Assembly (NCBI GenBank): GCA_023399215.1
Contig: JAEWQJ010000049.1
Location: 62,001-126,000, forward strand
Direction of reading: 5' to 3'
Source of the DNA: Methanobacteriota archaeon
GTDB lineage: Archaea; Halobacteriota; Methanosarcinia; Methanosarcinales; Methanosarcinaceae
Length of the DNA stretch: 64,000 nucleotides
In this document: piece after piece, positions 24,967 through 33,513 of the stretch
How positions within the stretch are numbered: the stretch's first letter is position 1
Layout of the letters: each line of letters begins with the position of its first letter
The notes under the pieces: model-generated
Told to the model about the DNA's origin: nothing
Seen by the model: only the letters and a program-made list of their open reading frames with translations
The model's database searches: none
Made by a program: the position numbers and the translations under genes

Positions 24967-26454
24967 TTACACCCCCAGAGCAGCTGCAAGGCTTACTATT
25001 GCTTCCGAATTCGTAATCATCATATTAAGCACCGGATTCGGGTTCAGGCCGAAATAAAGCACAAGAAAGGCAATTAGTCCCATAGAAAAGACCTGAAGAG
25101 AGTTAATGTCCCTGACATCTCCGAGCTTCTCGTTATAAACTCCGAACATTGCCCTCTGCATTGCCCAGAGGTGGTAACCTGCAGTAATTACTATTGCCAG
25201 AAGGGCAAGCAAGACGAATCCAGGCAGGTTGACATAGCTGAAGGCCAGCACCAGAAATTCGGCAATAAAACCAGTAAGTCCTGGCAGACCAAGGGATGCC
25301 ATAAACCCGAGCATCATAAGTACAGCCAGCATCGGCATCTTCTTTGCAAGCCCGCCAAGATTGTTGATTATCCTTGTTCCCGTGCTTGTCTGGATCGCTC
25401 CTGCGGACATGAACATGATACTCATTATAAGCCCGTGGGAAAACTGCTGAAACATAGCACCTGAAACCGAAAGAGCAACAAAGCCTGCCGAACCCAGTAA
25501 AATATATCCCATATGGCTTAAACTGGAATAAGCAATCATGCGTTTGAGGTCTTTCTGTCTCAGAGCCAGAAGTGCCCCGTACAATATGCTGAAAGCTCCA
25601 AGCAGGCCCAGCATGGTAATCATAAGCTCAGGGTTACCAGTATTCGGGAGCATGGGAAGTGAAATCCTGAAAAGCCCATATCCTCCTATCTTGAGTAGAA
25701 TAAAGAGTACACTGCCTGCGGTCGGGGCTTCGGTATAAGCATCCGGGAGCCAGGAATGGAAGGGGAAAGTTGGCAGCTTTGCCAGGAACCCGAAAATGAT
25801 TGAGAGGAAGATTGCATTTCTAAAAAGGCCGGAACCTAAGAACTGGAACTGTGCAACCAGCTCCCTTATATCAAAGGTAGGAATACCGGTCTGCTGCCAG
25901 GAGGCATAGAAGAGCCCGAAAATCCCAAGAAGCATTACCAGAGAGGCAACATGCGTGTAGATAAAGAATTTATAAGACGCATGGGCCCGCTTTTCTCCTC
26001 CCCAGATGTTTACCATGAAGAAGAGGGGAATCAGGGTAAGCTCCCAGAATACATAAAAGACCATGAAATCAAGGGCTACAAAGACTCCTATAACTGCAGC
26101 CTGCATGGTAAGGATCAGCCCATAAAACCTGTTCGAGTCTTCTCTTTCTTCCTTCCAGCTATAAAGGATCAGGAACGGGATAACTATTGTATTCAGGAGG
26201 ATAAGGGGCATGGAGATGCCGTCAATTCCAACTGAATATTTGATTCCTAGCAAGGGAATCCAGTATATCGACTCAAAGAACTGCATGGCAGCCGTACTGC
26301 TGTCGAAGTTCAGGTAGGCATACAGGGTAAGGCCGAGAGTCGCAAGGGACCCTAAAAAGGCCAGGCCTGCAGCCTGATCTTTCGTTTTTGTGAAAAAGGT
26401 CACTGCTGCGAAAATCAGCGGCACCAGAATCAACAGTGATGCGACTGGCAGCAT
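24967..26454 (-). CDS. fpoM: F420H2 dehydrogenase subunit FpoM (NuoM-like)
   Basis: The 495-residue, about 14-helix antiporter-like subunit. Hallmarks are FYVFWELTLIPLFFMVNIWGG (conserved Glu in TM5), LAKLPTFPFHSWLPDAYTEAPT (the broken helix) and KDLKRMIAYSSLSHMGYI. It is part of the proton-pumping membrane arm. ATG 26454 overlaps the fpoL stop (TGATG), implying coupled translation. Confidence 0.95.
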   Translation of the reverse strand: MLPVASLLILVPLIFAAVTFFTKTKDQAAGLAFLGSLATLGLTLYAYLNFDSSTAAMQFFESIYWIPLLGIKYSVGIDGISMPLILLNTIVIPFLILYSWKEEREDSNRFYGLILTMQAAVIGVFVALDFMVFYVFWELTLIPLFFMVNIWGGEKRAHASYKFFIYTHVASLVMLLGIFGLFYASWQQTGIPTFDIRELVAQFQFLGSGLFRNAIFLSIIFGFLAKLPTFPFHSWLPDAYTEAPTAGSVLFILLKIGGYGLFRISLPMLPNTGNPELMITMLGLLGAFSILYGALLALRQKDLKRMIAYSSLSHMGYILLGSAGFVALSVSGAMFQQFSHGLIMSIMFMSAGAIQTSTGTRIINNLGGLAKKMPMLAVLMMLGFMASLGLPGLTGFIAEFLVLAFSYVNLPGFVLLALLAIVITAGYHLWAMQRAMFGVYNEKLGDVRDINSLQVFSMGLIAFLVLYFGLNPNPVLNMMITNSEAIVSLAAALGV

Positions 26455-28472
26455 CAGAGTACCTCCATTATTAACTTAACAAGTATTATCAGCAGGCTCA
26501 CACCCGCAATTACTACAATTGCATAGGTCTGGACAACTCCGGTCTGGACTCTTCGGAGCTCCTCACTTACACTGACTGTAAGAATTCCGATTCCTTCCAC
26601 GATGCTGTCAATAATCACATCAAGCACCTGAGAAAGGAAAGCAATGACTCCGTATACTATTCCGAGTGAGAAGAACTCAGTATATATTTCATTCTGGTAA
26701 TAGCGCTTGTAAAGCAGCCTGTAAATCGGATTCTTCATGGAAGCAAGCGGCCCGAGTTTAATTATCCTCAGATAATAGATCACAAAGGCAACTGCAAGAC
26801 CTGCAACGGCGACTATCATCGGAAGCCACTGGACAAAGAGAGATTCGTTTCCTGCTGCCCCTACAAGCTCGTTTCGACCTAAGGCTGCAAGGCTTCCTAT
26901 GTCAAGATTCACGAAGCTGTTTGCAAATGTTTCTTCAAGGAAATCCATGAACCCTGTTTTTGTCAGCCCCCCAAACACAAGGGAAAAAATTGCCAGAATT
27001 GAGAGGGGTATTGTCATAATAGCGGGAGATTCATGTCCATGGTAGTTGCTTCTCGGCTTCCCTGTAAAGGTCATGAAGATCAGCCTGAAGATGTAAATCG
27101 AAGTGAGGAGTGCAGCCGCAATTGAAAATGCATAGGGAATCCAGTTGTTGCTGTGCTCTCCAAAGAGATAAGCAGCCTCGATAATCGCATCCTTTGAGAA
27201 GAAACCACTTGTTCCTATTGAGGTCCCTGGTATTCCGAAGCCTGCCAGAGCCAGGGCTGCAATTGCCATAGTAGCAGCCGTAATTGGCATTACCTTTCTT
27301 ACGCCTCCGAGTTCCCTCATATCCTGTGTGCCTACTGCATGGATTACGCTGCCTGCGCAGAGGAAAAGAAGAGCCTTAAAGAAAGCATGGTTGATCAGGT
27401 GGAATAGAGAAATGCCTACTGCTTCAAGCCCGATTGCCGAACCGAGACCAAGACCAAGCATCATGTATCCAAGCTGGCTTATGGTTGAATAAGCAAGCAC
27501 ACGCTTGAGGTCATTCATCACGATACCCATCGTGCCTGCAAAAAGCGCGGTAAACCCTCCAAGATAGGCAACTACCATAAGGGTATCAGGGGCTGCAATA
27601 AACATAGGGAAGGTTCTTGCGACCAGGTAGACCCCGGCAGTAACCATTGTCGCAGCATGGATAAGGGCAGAAACCGTTGTCGGGCCTTCCATTGCGTCAG
27701 GCAGCCACACATGCAGAGGGAACTGACCGGACTTTCCTACGGCTCCTCCAAAGAGGAGCAGGGTAATGATGGTAAGGTGACTGACCTCAAAACCGAAAAT
27801 GTTTGCCTGAAGCGCAGAAAGCTGCGGGATATAACTGAAGATTTCGTCAAAACGGAGCAGGTATGTTCCATCCGAAAATCCTCCTGCAAGTTTCAGGAGA
27901 TCGGAGGTCAGTACAATTATCCCTGTAAGGAACATCACATCTCCTATCCTGGTTGTCAGGAAAGCCTTCTTGGCAGCCGCTGCAGCCGAGGGCCTTTCGA
28001 ACCAGAAACCAATTAAGAGATAAGAACAGAGCCCTACAAGTTCCCAGGAAACAAAAAGCTGAAGGATGTTGTCCGAAAGTGCCAGGGAAAGCATTGCTGC
28101 GGTAAAGAGTGCGGTTTCTGCAAAATACCTGGCTTCTCCCGGGTCACCGGACATATAGCTAACTGCATAGATATGGATCAGCAGGCTCACAAAAGAGACC
28201 ATTGACAGCATTACTGCGGCCAGGGGATCAATCAACACTCCTATATTGAGCACTGCAAACCAGGGATATGACTGGCTTATAACCCCTTCTGGGTTTGCCA
28301 GCAGTCTGAGTGTAATCATTAAAGAGATTATGAAGGAGGCGGCAATTGCCAGTATAGGAATAATGGCGCCACCTGACGGCATTTTCCTGCCAAAAAAGAA
28401 GGTGATTACAAAAGCCAGTGCCGGAAGTAAGGGGATTAAAAATGCTAATTCTTCCAGAGCCGTTTTTACCAC
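26454..28472 (-). CDS. fpoL: F420H2 dehydrogenase subunit FpoL (NuoL-like)
   Basis: The 672-residue, largest antiporter-like subunit. SWELVGLCSYLLIGFWFERP and GKSGQFPLHVWLPDAMEGPTT are NuoL signatures, as is NDLKRVLAYSTISQLGYM. The C-terminal 180 residues contain the extra helices that form the lateral amphipathic helix in complex I. GTG 28472 overlaps the end of fpoK by seven bases (AGGTGGTAA). Confidence 0.95.
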   Translation of the reverse strand: MVKTALEELAFLIPLLPALAFVITFFFGRKMPSGGAIIPILAIAASFIISLMITLRLLANPEGVISQSYPWFAVLNIGVLIDPLAAVMLSMVSFVSLLIHIYAVSYMSGDPGEARYFAETALFTAAMLSLALSDNILQLFVSWELVGLCSYLLIGFWFERPSAAAAAKKAFLTTRIGDVMFLTGIIVLTSDLLKLAGGFSDGTYLLRFDEIFSYIPQLSALQANIFGFEVSHLTIITLLLFGGAVGKSGQFPLHVWLPDAMEGPTTVSALIHAATMVTAGVYLVARTFPMFIAAPDTLMVVAYLGGFTALFAGTMGIVMNDLKRVLAYSTISQLGYMMLGLGLGSAIGLEAVGISLFHLINHAFFKALLFLCAGSVIHAVGTQDMRELGGVRKVMPITAATMAIAALALAGFGIPGTSIGTSGFFSKDAIIEAAYLFGEHSNNWIPYAFSIAAALLTSIYIFRLIFMTFTGKPRSNYHGHESPAIMTIPLSILAIFSLVFGGLTKTGFMDFLEETFANSFVNLDIGSLAALGRNELVGAAGNESLFVQWLPMIVAVAGLAVAFVIYYLRIIKLGPLASMKNPIYRLLYKRYYQNEIYTEFFSLGIVYGVIAFLSQVLDVIIDSIVEGIGILTVSVSEELRRVQTGVVQTYAIVVIAGVSLLIILVKLIMEVL

Positions 28473-28768
28473 CTCAGGATGTTGAGCTCATTAAGGTTGA
28501 TCTTATCGTGCATTCTATAGATTGCCATGAGGATTGCAAAACCGACTGCTGCTTCGGCTGCTGCAAGGGCAATTGAGAATACGGCAAAAACCTGCCCGTT
28601 CAGGGTATCCGTGTAGCTGGAGAAAGCTACCAGGTTCAGGTTTGCGGAGTTGAGCATGAGCTCAATGCACATAATCATCCTGATGCCGTTTTTATGTGTC
28701 ATTACGCCATAGAGTCCTATTGAAAACAGCAGGGCTGCAAGCCCCAGGTAAAAGATTAAAGGAATCAT
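28466..28768 (-). CDS. fpoK: F420H2 dehydrogenase subunit FpoK (NuoK-like)
   Basis: The 100-residue, three-helix protein has the NuoK signatures GLYGVMTHKNGIRMIMCIELMLNSANL and AAAEAAVGFAI, with glutamates in TM2 and TM3 for proton transfer. Its ATG (28766-28768) overlaps the TGA of a 15-codon mini-ORF at 28765-28812 created by a 44-bp tandem duplication. Translation is therefore likely coupled through that mini-ORF. Confidence 0.95.
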   Translation of the reverse strand: MIPLIFYLGLAALLFSIGLYGVMTHKNGIRMIMCIELMLNSANLNLVAFSSYTDTLNGQVFAVFSIALAAAEAAVGFAILMAIYRMHDKINLNELNILRW

Positions 28769-28812
28769 TGGTTGCTCTCCCCTTTTGCCAGGTAAAAGTT
28801 TAAAGGAGTCAT
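28765..28812 (-). other. Chimeric 15-codon mini-ORF bridging fpoJ and fpoK
   Basis: The frame MTPLNFYLAKGESNQ-stop starts with an ATG overlapping the fpoJ stop (ATGA) and ends with a TGA overlapping the fpoK start. The first half mimics the FpoK N-terminus (MIPLIFYLG) and the second half the end of the second FpoJ (LAKGEGNR). It arose from a 44-bp tandem duplication across the gene junction. It may simply carry ribosomes from fpoJ to fpoK; whether a peptide accumulates is unknown. Confidence 0.6.
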
Positions 28813-29060
28813 CGGTTTCCCTCCCCTTTTGCCAGGTAAATCGCTCCTATGAGGGAGGCGAGCAGGACAATTGAGAGGACTTCAAAAGGCGCTACATATT
28901 GAGTAAAGATCAGCATTCCAATGCCCTCTATATTACTCTGGTCAGCCGGATTTTGGGGAAGTTCGGAAACCGTATTCCAGGAAGTCCCAAAAGCCCCGAT
29001 TACCACAATAGCTGTAAAGAGCAAAACTACGAGAAAGGCTAATGGTTGGTTAATCCTCAC
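28809..29060 (-). CDS. fpoJ: F420H2 dehydrogenase subunit FpoJ, C-terminal half (NuoJ-like)
   Basis: About 83 residues with two helices (FLVVLLFTAIVVIGAF and FEVLSIVLLASLIGAIYLA). Together with the preceding 96-residue gene it corresponds to a split NuoJ; the LASLIGAIYLA end is the usual NuoJ C-terminus. I chose GTG 29060, with GGAGGTG six bases upstream. A GTG at 29069 overlaps that site. The gene overlaps the end of the upstream fpoJ half. Confidence 0.85.
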   Translation of the reverse strand: MRINQPLAFLVVLLFTAIVVIGAFGTSWNTVSELPQNPADQSNIEGIGMLIFTQYVAPFEVLSIVLLASLIGAIYLAKGEGNR

Positions 29061-29340
29061 CTGGTTCACCTCCTATCTCGTGCTTTGTCAGCATAACTGC
29101 AAAGAGGATGAGAACTCCGATTGCTCCGATGTAAACCAGTACCTGAATGATTCCCAGGAACTGGGCATTCAAAAGGATATAGAGAGCTGCAATTCCAAAC
29201 ATGCACATGATCAGGGCAAGCCCTGCCCGGACAATATCCTTTGCAGTTACCACGAAGACTGCAAAGAATACTGTAGAGATGGCAAGAACCCAGAAGACAG
29301 CCATTTTCAGGGCTTCTCCGATTGTTTCGAGTCCGATCAT
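29050..29340 (-). CDS. fpoJ: F420H2 dehydrogenase subunit FpoJ, N-terminal half (NuoJ-like)
   Basis: The 96-residue protein holds the first three NuoJ helices. The conserved YIGAIGVLILFAVML segment near the end includes the pi-bulge TM3 that couples quinone-site changes to proton movement in complex I. Its ATG overlaps the fpoI stop (ATGA). It ends in a soluble GGEPGED tail, so NuoJ is split after TM3. Confidence 0.9.
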   Translation of the reverse strand: MIGLETIGEALKMAVFWVLAISTVFFAVFVVTAKDIVRAGLALIMCMFGIAALYILLNAQFLGIIQVLVYIGAIGVLILFAVMLTKHEIGGEPGED

Positions 29341-29747
29341 TTCTCGTCACCTTCCTCAAGATCGACTTCCCTTGCAAGTTTTTTAGGGGTCATGAGCAGG
29401 TCTTTGTGCTTCCATTTAACGAGACCTTTAGAGTATTCCTTGCCGCTTGAAAGCGCATCTTTCGGGCACTGGTCGATACATAGCCCGCAGAAAAGGCAGT
29501 GTCCGATGTCAATCTGAGGGAACCAGCGTTGTTTTGTGCTGCCTGGTGCAATAGGAGCTTTTACGATCGTTATTGCGGCATTGGGGCAGGTATTGGCACA
29601 GATGCCACAGCCTATGCATTTGCTTTTATCAAGTATCTGAAGCCCCCTGAACCGGTCGGAAAGCTCGCTAGGTTTTTCCGGGTACATCCGGGTTACGGGA
29701 GGCCTTGTGATGTTTCTAATTGCGTATTTAATGTTTTTAAGGACCAT
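29337..29747 (-). CDS. fpoI: F420H2 dehydrogenase subunit FpoI (NuoI-like, two 4Fe-4S clusters)
   Basis: The 136-residue ferredoxin-type subunit has two CxxCxxCxxxCP motifs: CIGCGICANTCP (about residues 44-55) and CLFCGLCIDQCP (about 83-94). They form the N6a/N6b-like clusters that pass electrons from FpoF toward FpoB. It lies 4 bp after fpoH. Confidence 0.95.
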   Translation of the reverse strand: MVLKNIKYAIRNITRPPVTRMYPEKPSELSDRFRGLQILDKSKCIGCGICANTCPNAAITIVKAPIAPGSTKQRWFPQIDIGHCLFCGLCIDQCPKDALSSGKEYSKGLVKWKHKDLLMTPKKLAREVDLEEGDEK

Positions 29748-29751
29748 GATT

Positions 29752-30792
29752 TCACACCCCCAGGTAGAGTCCGAGCCCTACAGCCCAGACAAGGTTTAAA
29801 AGAGCAAGAGGAAGCAATTTTTTCCAGCTCAGGTCAACAACCTGGTCAATCCTAAACCTCGGGACAGCCCACCTGAGCCCTATAATTACCATAAGTACAA
29901 AGACAACTTTCACAATAAGGAAACCTGTTGGAGCAATAATGCCAAAGAAAGAGTTGTTTGCAATAAAGCCTGGTACGTTCCAGCCGCCAAGGAAGAGAAG
30001 GGCTACAAGGAAAGAACCAAGGATCATGTGGATGTACTCGGCAAAGAAACCTAGCCCGAAACGCATTCCACAGTATTCCGTAATCCATCCTGCTATCAAT
30101 TCTTCTTCGGACTCATTCTGGTCAAAGGGAAGTCTTCCCATATCAGCCATAAGTGACACAAAGAATACAAAACATCCAAGGGGCTGGAGGAAAATATTCC
30201 AGTGCAGGCCCTGCGCAATCGAAATGTCTACTATATTAAGTGAACCTGTCATAGCAGCTACACTTATGACAGTTATTCCAAGAGGTACTTCATATCCTAC
30301 CATTCGGGCAAAGTTTCGAAAAGCCCCTAGCAGGGAGTATTTGTTATTCGAGCCGTAAGCCACCATGAAAATTCCGAAAATGGATAATGCGGACACCGCT
30401 TCAATGTAAAGCACGCTGATGTCCATTTGGGTAACCGCAAGCGGGTATTCGACCCCATTAATAAAGACCGCGCCTACAGGAAGGGCAACAAGCATCAGAA
30501 AAACCGAACCAAGCATGAAAATATTAGCATTATTAAAAAGTAAACTGTCAGCATTCAGAGGCTTTAAGTCTTCTTTCGTAAAAAGTTTGATTGCATCGGC
30601 CACAAGCTGCAGAAGCCCATATTTTCCTACGCGGCAGGGCCCCATCCTGGTCTGGATGTCAGCAGAAAGCTTCCGTTCAAGCCAGACAGCTCCCATTGCT
30701 CCAACGAAAATAAATCCAATCAGAACAAGGCCAACTATTCCTCTGATCCAGGGAATTAAAGGAGTTATATATTCAGGAATTACTACTGTCAT
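29752..30792 (-). CDS. fpoH: F420H2 dehydrogenase subunit FpoH (NuoH-like)
   Basis: About 346 residues with eight helices. ERKLSADIQTRMGPCRVG near residue 45 and PFDQNESEEELIAGWITEY (acidic loop lining the quinone chamber) are NuoH hallmarks. It forms the heel where methanophenazine is reduced and proton pumping is coupled. I chose ATG 30792, whose GGTGA site contains the fpoD stop codon; a GTG three codons upstream sits within that site. Confidence 0.95.
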   Translation of the reverse strand: MTVVIPEYITPLIPWIRGIVGLVLIGFIFVGAMGAVWLERKLSADIQTRMGPCRVGKYGLLQLVADAIKLFTKEDLKPLNADSLLFNNANIFMLGSVFLMLVALPVGAVFINGVEYPLAVTQMDISVLYIEAVSALSIFGIFMVAYGSNNKYSLLGAFRNFARMVGYEVPLGITVISVAAMTGSLNIVDISIAQGLHWNIFLQPLGCFVFFVSLMADMGRLPFDQNESEEELIAGWITEYCGMRFGLGFFAEYIHMILGSFLVALLFLGGWNVPGFIANNSFFGIIAPTGFLIVKVVFVLMVIIGLRWAVPRFRIDQVVDLSWKKLLPLALLNLVWAVGLGLYLGV

Positions 30793-30797
30793 CTGAA

Positions 30798-31922
30798 TCA
30801 CCTGTCCGCTTCACTGGTACACCCATCCATGCTTCCCGAGATTGCTGCTACATCTGCAACAGTCGTGCCTATTATAAGGGGAGGTAGAGCTTGCAGGGTA
30901 GGATAGTAAGGGCCTCTAATTTTTACTCTGTATGGCTTGTCCGAACCGTCAGAAATCATGTACATTCCCATTTCCCCTCTGGGATCTTCCACCCTGTAGA
31001 ATACCTCACCAGCAGGAACTCTCATTACTGGAGTTCTCCTGCCGTACAGTGAACCTTCTGGGAAAAGAGGACCGCCTGGAATCTGGTCGAAGCACTGTTC
31101 CAGAATATAGATACTTTCCCTGATCTCGTTAAGCCTGACCTGTACTCTTGCAAAACAGTCTCCTGCGGTTTCAGTGCAGACTTTGAAATCAAGGTCTTTA
31201 TAGACCAGATAAGGCTCGTTTTTCCGGATGTCAAAAGGCACACCGGTTGCACGCAAAGGAGGCCCTGAGACCCCAAGGTTCTTTGCGACATCAGCAGTCA
31301 GGACACCAACTCCGACAGTCCTTTCCCTGTAGATCCTGTCAGTGTGGAACATTTCCTCAAAATCATCAACTGATTTTTTGAGGTTGTTGAGGACGGAGAG
31401 TGCTTTTTCTTTAAACCCATCCGGAAGGTCGTCACGTACTCCTCCGAACTTAAGATAACTATGAGTAATTCTAGCTCCCGTGATCATATCAATCAGGCTC
31501 AGAACCTCTTCTCTTTCCCTGATCGTGTACATGAACATGGAAACAAAACCAATGAATTCCCCAAACTCTCCCATACCCAGCAGGTGACTCTGAATTCTTG
31601 TAAGTTCGTCAAGGATAACCCTAATATATTGAGACCTTTCAGGCGGTTCGATGCCAAGTAATTTCTCAGTACAGCCTACAAAACATTCTTCATTTACAAG
31701 GGCTACAAGATAACAGATTCTGTCAACGATTGTGATTCCCTGGAGGTAAGTCTTATTCTCCAGAATCTTTTCAATACCTTTATGAATGAAACCCAGTTCT
31801 ATGTCAGCATCCACGACTGTTTCCCCTTTCAACCTCAGGTTTAGCCTGAAGGGGCCGGGCTGCATGGGATGCTGAGGGCCCAGGTGTACGATCATCTCAT
31901 CTGGTTCAAGCTTTTCTTCCAT
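30798..31922 (-). CDS. fpoD: F420H2 dehydrogenase subunit FpoD (NuoD-like, 49-kDa)
   Basis: The 374-residue soluble subunit starts with the family motif LGPQHPMQPGPFRLNL, where the His/Pro loop lies at the quinone site. GFIHKGIEKILE and the terminal TVADVAAISGSMDGC are also typical of the NiFe-hydrogenase-like 49-kDa subunits. With FpoB and FpoC it forms the connecting module. GAGGGTGA precedes ATG 31922. Confidence 0.95.
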   Translation of the reverse strand: MEEKLEPDEMIVHLGPQHPMQPGPFRLNLRLKGETVVDADIELGFIHKGIEKILENKTYLQGITIVDRICYLVALVNEECFVGCTEKLLGIEPPERSQYIRVILDELTRIQSHLLGMGEFGEFIGFVSMFMYTIREREEVLSLIDMITGARITHSYLKFGGVRDDLPDGFKEKALSVLNNLKKSVDDFEEMFHTDRIYRERTVGVGVLTADVAKNLGVSGPPLRATGVPFDIRKNEPYLVYKDLDFKVCTETAGDCFARVQVRLNEIRESIYILEQCFDQIPGGPLFPEGSLYGRRTPVMRVPAGEVFYRVEDPRGEMGMYMISDGSDKPYRVKIRGPYYPTLQALPPLIIGTTVADVAAISGSMDGCTSEADR

Positions 31923-31931
31923 TTTTCACCC

Positions 31932-32408
31932 TCACACCAGATTTCTGGCCGTTTTATTCGGAAAGCCCTCGTAATCTTTCCTGAGTGGCCATTCTCCAAG
32001 CATATCTTCGGGAAGTACAAGTGGCTTCAGGTTAGGATGGTTTTTAAATAGAATCCCGAAAAGCTCGTAAGTTTCTCTTTCATACCAGTTTGCATTCCAG
32101 TAAACAGATACAACGGATTCGATTTCCGGATTTTCTCTCGGAAGCCTGGCCTTAAGTGTCAGAACCACAGGATGATTATATGATGCTATATGATAGACTA
32201 CCTCAAGCTCATTCCTTTTTATGTAGTCCACTCCGCAGATTGAGCAGAGGTGGTCAAATTGAAGGGAATCCTTAAGGTACTGGCAGACTTCTTTCGCCTT
32301 CTCCCTGTCCACGTATGCCCTGGCACGGATTTCGGACTCAGCGGTTGTTTCGGAGATTGCCTCAGGAAATGCACCTGTTAATGACTTGAGAATTTCTGTT
32401 ACATCCAT
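31932..32408 (-). CDS. fpoC: F420H2 dehydrogenase subunit FpoC (NuoC-like, 30-kDa)
   Basis: The 158-residue protein has the NuoC pattern, with YHIASYNHPVVLTLKARLP, YWNANWYERETYELFGI and LVLPEDMLGEWPLRKDYEGFP. It is separate from FpoD, unlike the fused NuoCD of some bacteria. GGGGGTAA lies before ATG 32408. It sits 9 bp before fpoD. Confidence 0.95.
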   Translation of the reverse strand: MDVTEILKSLTGAFPEAISETTAESEIRARAYVDREKAKEVCQYLKDSLQFDHLCSICGVDYIKRNELEVVYHIASYNHPVVLTLKARLPRENPEIESVVSVYWNANWYERETYELFGILFKNHPNLKPLVLPEDMLGEWPLRKDYEGFPNKTARNLV

Positions 32409-32455
32409 AATTTACCCCCAAATAACTCTGAAAGTTCAGAAAAAACTCAGTAATT

Positions 32456-33010
32456 TTAATACTCCGTGCCCAGATCTTTTTTGGCTTTGATTTTTTTCTG
32501 TAGTTCCACAAATCCTTGAAGCATTGCTTCTGGCCTTGGAGGACATCCTGGAACGAAGACATCGATTGGAAATATTTCATCAATATTCTGGACAGTGCTG
32601 TATGATTCATAAAACGGACCGCCACTAATTGAACAGTCTCCAAAGGCTATGACCCATTTAGGAGAAGGCATCTGTTCCCAGAGTCTTTTTAAAGCAGGCA
32701 GGTATTTCTTTGTCACGTAGCCGCTTATGAGCATAACATCAGCCTGCCTCGGAGAGTTTCTCGGAATGATCCCAAAACGATCCGTATCGTAGTGAGCACA
32801 GCCCATTGCAATCATCTCAACTCCGCAACACCCCATTGGCTGGGTCATAAACCATAGCGAATTTTTCCTGCCCCAGTTGATCAGGTCCTGGACCTTAGTT
32901 TTCTTGAGAAATTCACTGATTGCATTGCTTGTTGTTGTGATAACTCCAGGAATTTCTTCTTCCGAGGTCTCATAGGGTTTACTCGTTTTTTTCTCCTTCA
33001 CTTCACCCAT
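32456..33010 (-). CDS. fpoB: F420H2 dehydrogenase subunit FpoB (NuoB-like, cluster N2)
   Basis: The 184-residue subunit supplies the terminal 4Fe-4S cluster. The four cysteines lie in GCCGVEMIAMG (adjacent Cys pair), FGDCSISGGPF and PGCPPRPEAML. It passes electrons to methanophenazine at the FpoB/D/H interface. ATG 33010 overlaps the fpoA 3' end by 13 bases. Confidence 0.95.
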   Translation of the reverse strand: MGEVKEKKTSKPYETSEEEIPGVITTTSNAISEFLKKTKVQDLINWGRKNSLWFMTQPMGCCGVEMIAMGCAHYDTDRFGIIPRNSPRQADVMLISGYVTKKYLPALKRLWEQMPSPKWVIAFGDCSISGGPFYESYSTVQNIDEIFPIDVFVPGCPPRPEAMLQGFVELQKKIKAKKDLGTEY

Positions 33011-33372
33011 GTAAGGGCCCCCTTCTTCCAGAGATAAATGTATCCGAAGAGCAGTATAAAAATAAAGGCCAACATCTCAACCACTGCAAGAGAGGTGATC
33101 CCATGCCCCTTATAGACTGTAACCCATGGGTAAAGGAAAAGCACCTCTATATCAAAGAGCACAAAAGCGATCGCATAAAGATAATACTCAACATTGAACT
33201 GGATCCTTGCAGTTCCTGTGGGAACCGAACCCGACTCATATGTCGTGTATTTGCCGGCTGCCTTGCTCCTCGGGCTCAGTTGCTTTACCATAAACATTGT
33301 CATTGGAGGCATAATAAGTGCCACGACAAGGAATATTGCAACTGGTATGTAGCTATCAATTATTTCAGACAT
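32998..33372 (-). CDS. fpoA: F420H2 dehydrogenase subunit FpoA (NuoA-like)
   Basis: About 124 residues with three helices. KYTTYESGSVPTGTARIQFNVEYYLYAI is the NuoA loop that gates the quinone cavity, and FDIEVLFLYPW has the conserved acidic pair. It is the first gene of the operon. I chose ATG 33372, preceded by GGTGAT; a GTG three codons earlier overlaps that site. FpoF, the F420H2-oxidising subunit, is not in this window. Confidence 0.95.
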   Translation of the reverse strand: MSEIIDSYIPVAIFLVVALIMPPMTMFMVKQLSPRSKAAGKYTTYESGSVPTGTARIQFNVEYYLYAIAFVLFDIEVLFLYPWVTVYKGHGITSLAVVEMLAFIFILLFGYIYLWKKGALTWVK

Positions 33373-33437
33373 TAATATCACCTGTTAAAGTGCAGCAACC
33401 TGAAATTGCAGCACTACATGACCCGAATTTTGGGTTT

Positions 33438-33460
33438 TTGGACAAAAAAACCGCGTCCAA
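33438..33460 (-). promoter_or_regulatory. Hairpin in the fpo leader
   Basis: TTGGAC and GTCCAA form a six-pair stem with an 11-base loop, about 65-90 nt upstream of the fpoA start and inside the predicted transcript. It could be an RNA-level control or stability element; no attenuator-like T run follows directly. Inference only. Confidence 0.3.
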
Positions 33461-33503
33461 GCAACCGGGTTTTAGGAAAACTGCTTTCGGTCCAGACACA
33501 GGT

Positions 33504-33513
33504 CCTTTTATAG
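33504..33513 (-). promoter_or_regulatory. Predicted fpo operon TATA box
   Basis: On the minus strand CTATAAAAGG is a near-consensus archaeal TATA box. A start about 25 nt downstream would give a leader of about 105-110 nt containing the hairpin at 33438-33460. Further TATA-like, AT-rich sequence lies at 33780-34060 between the divergent fpo and ferredoxin genes; 33373-34387 holds no supported protein gene. Confidence 0.5.
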
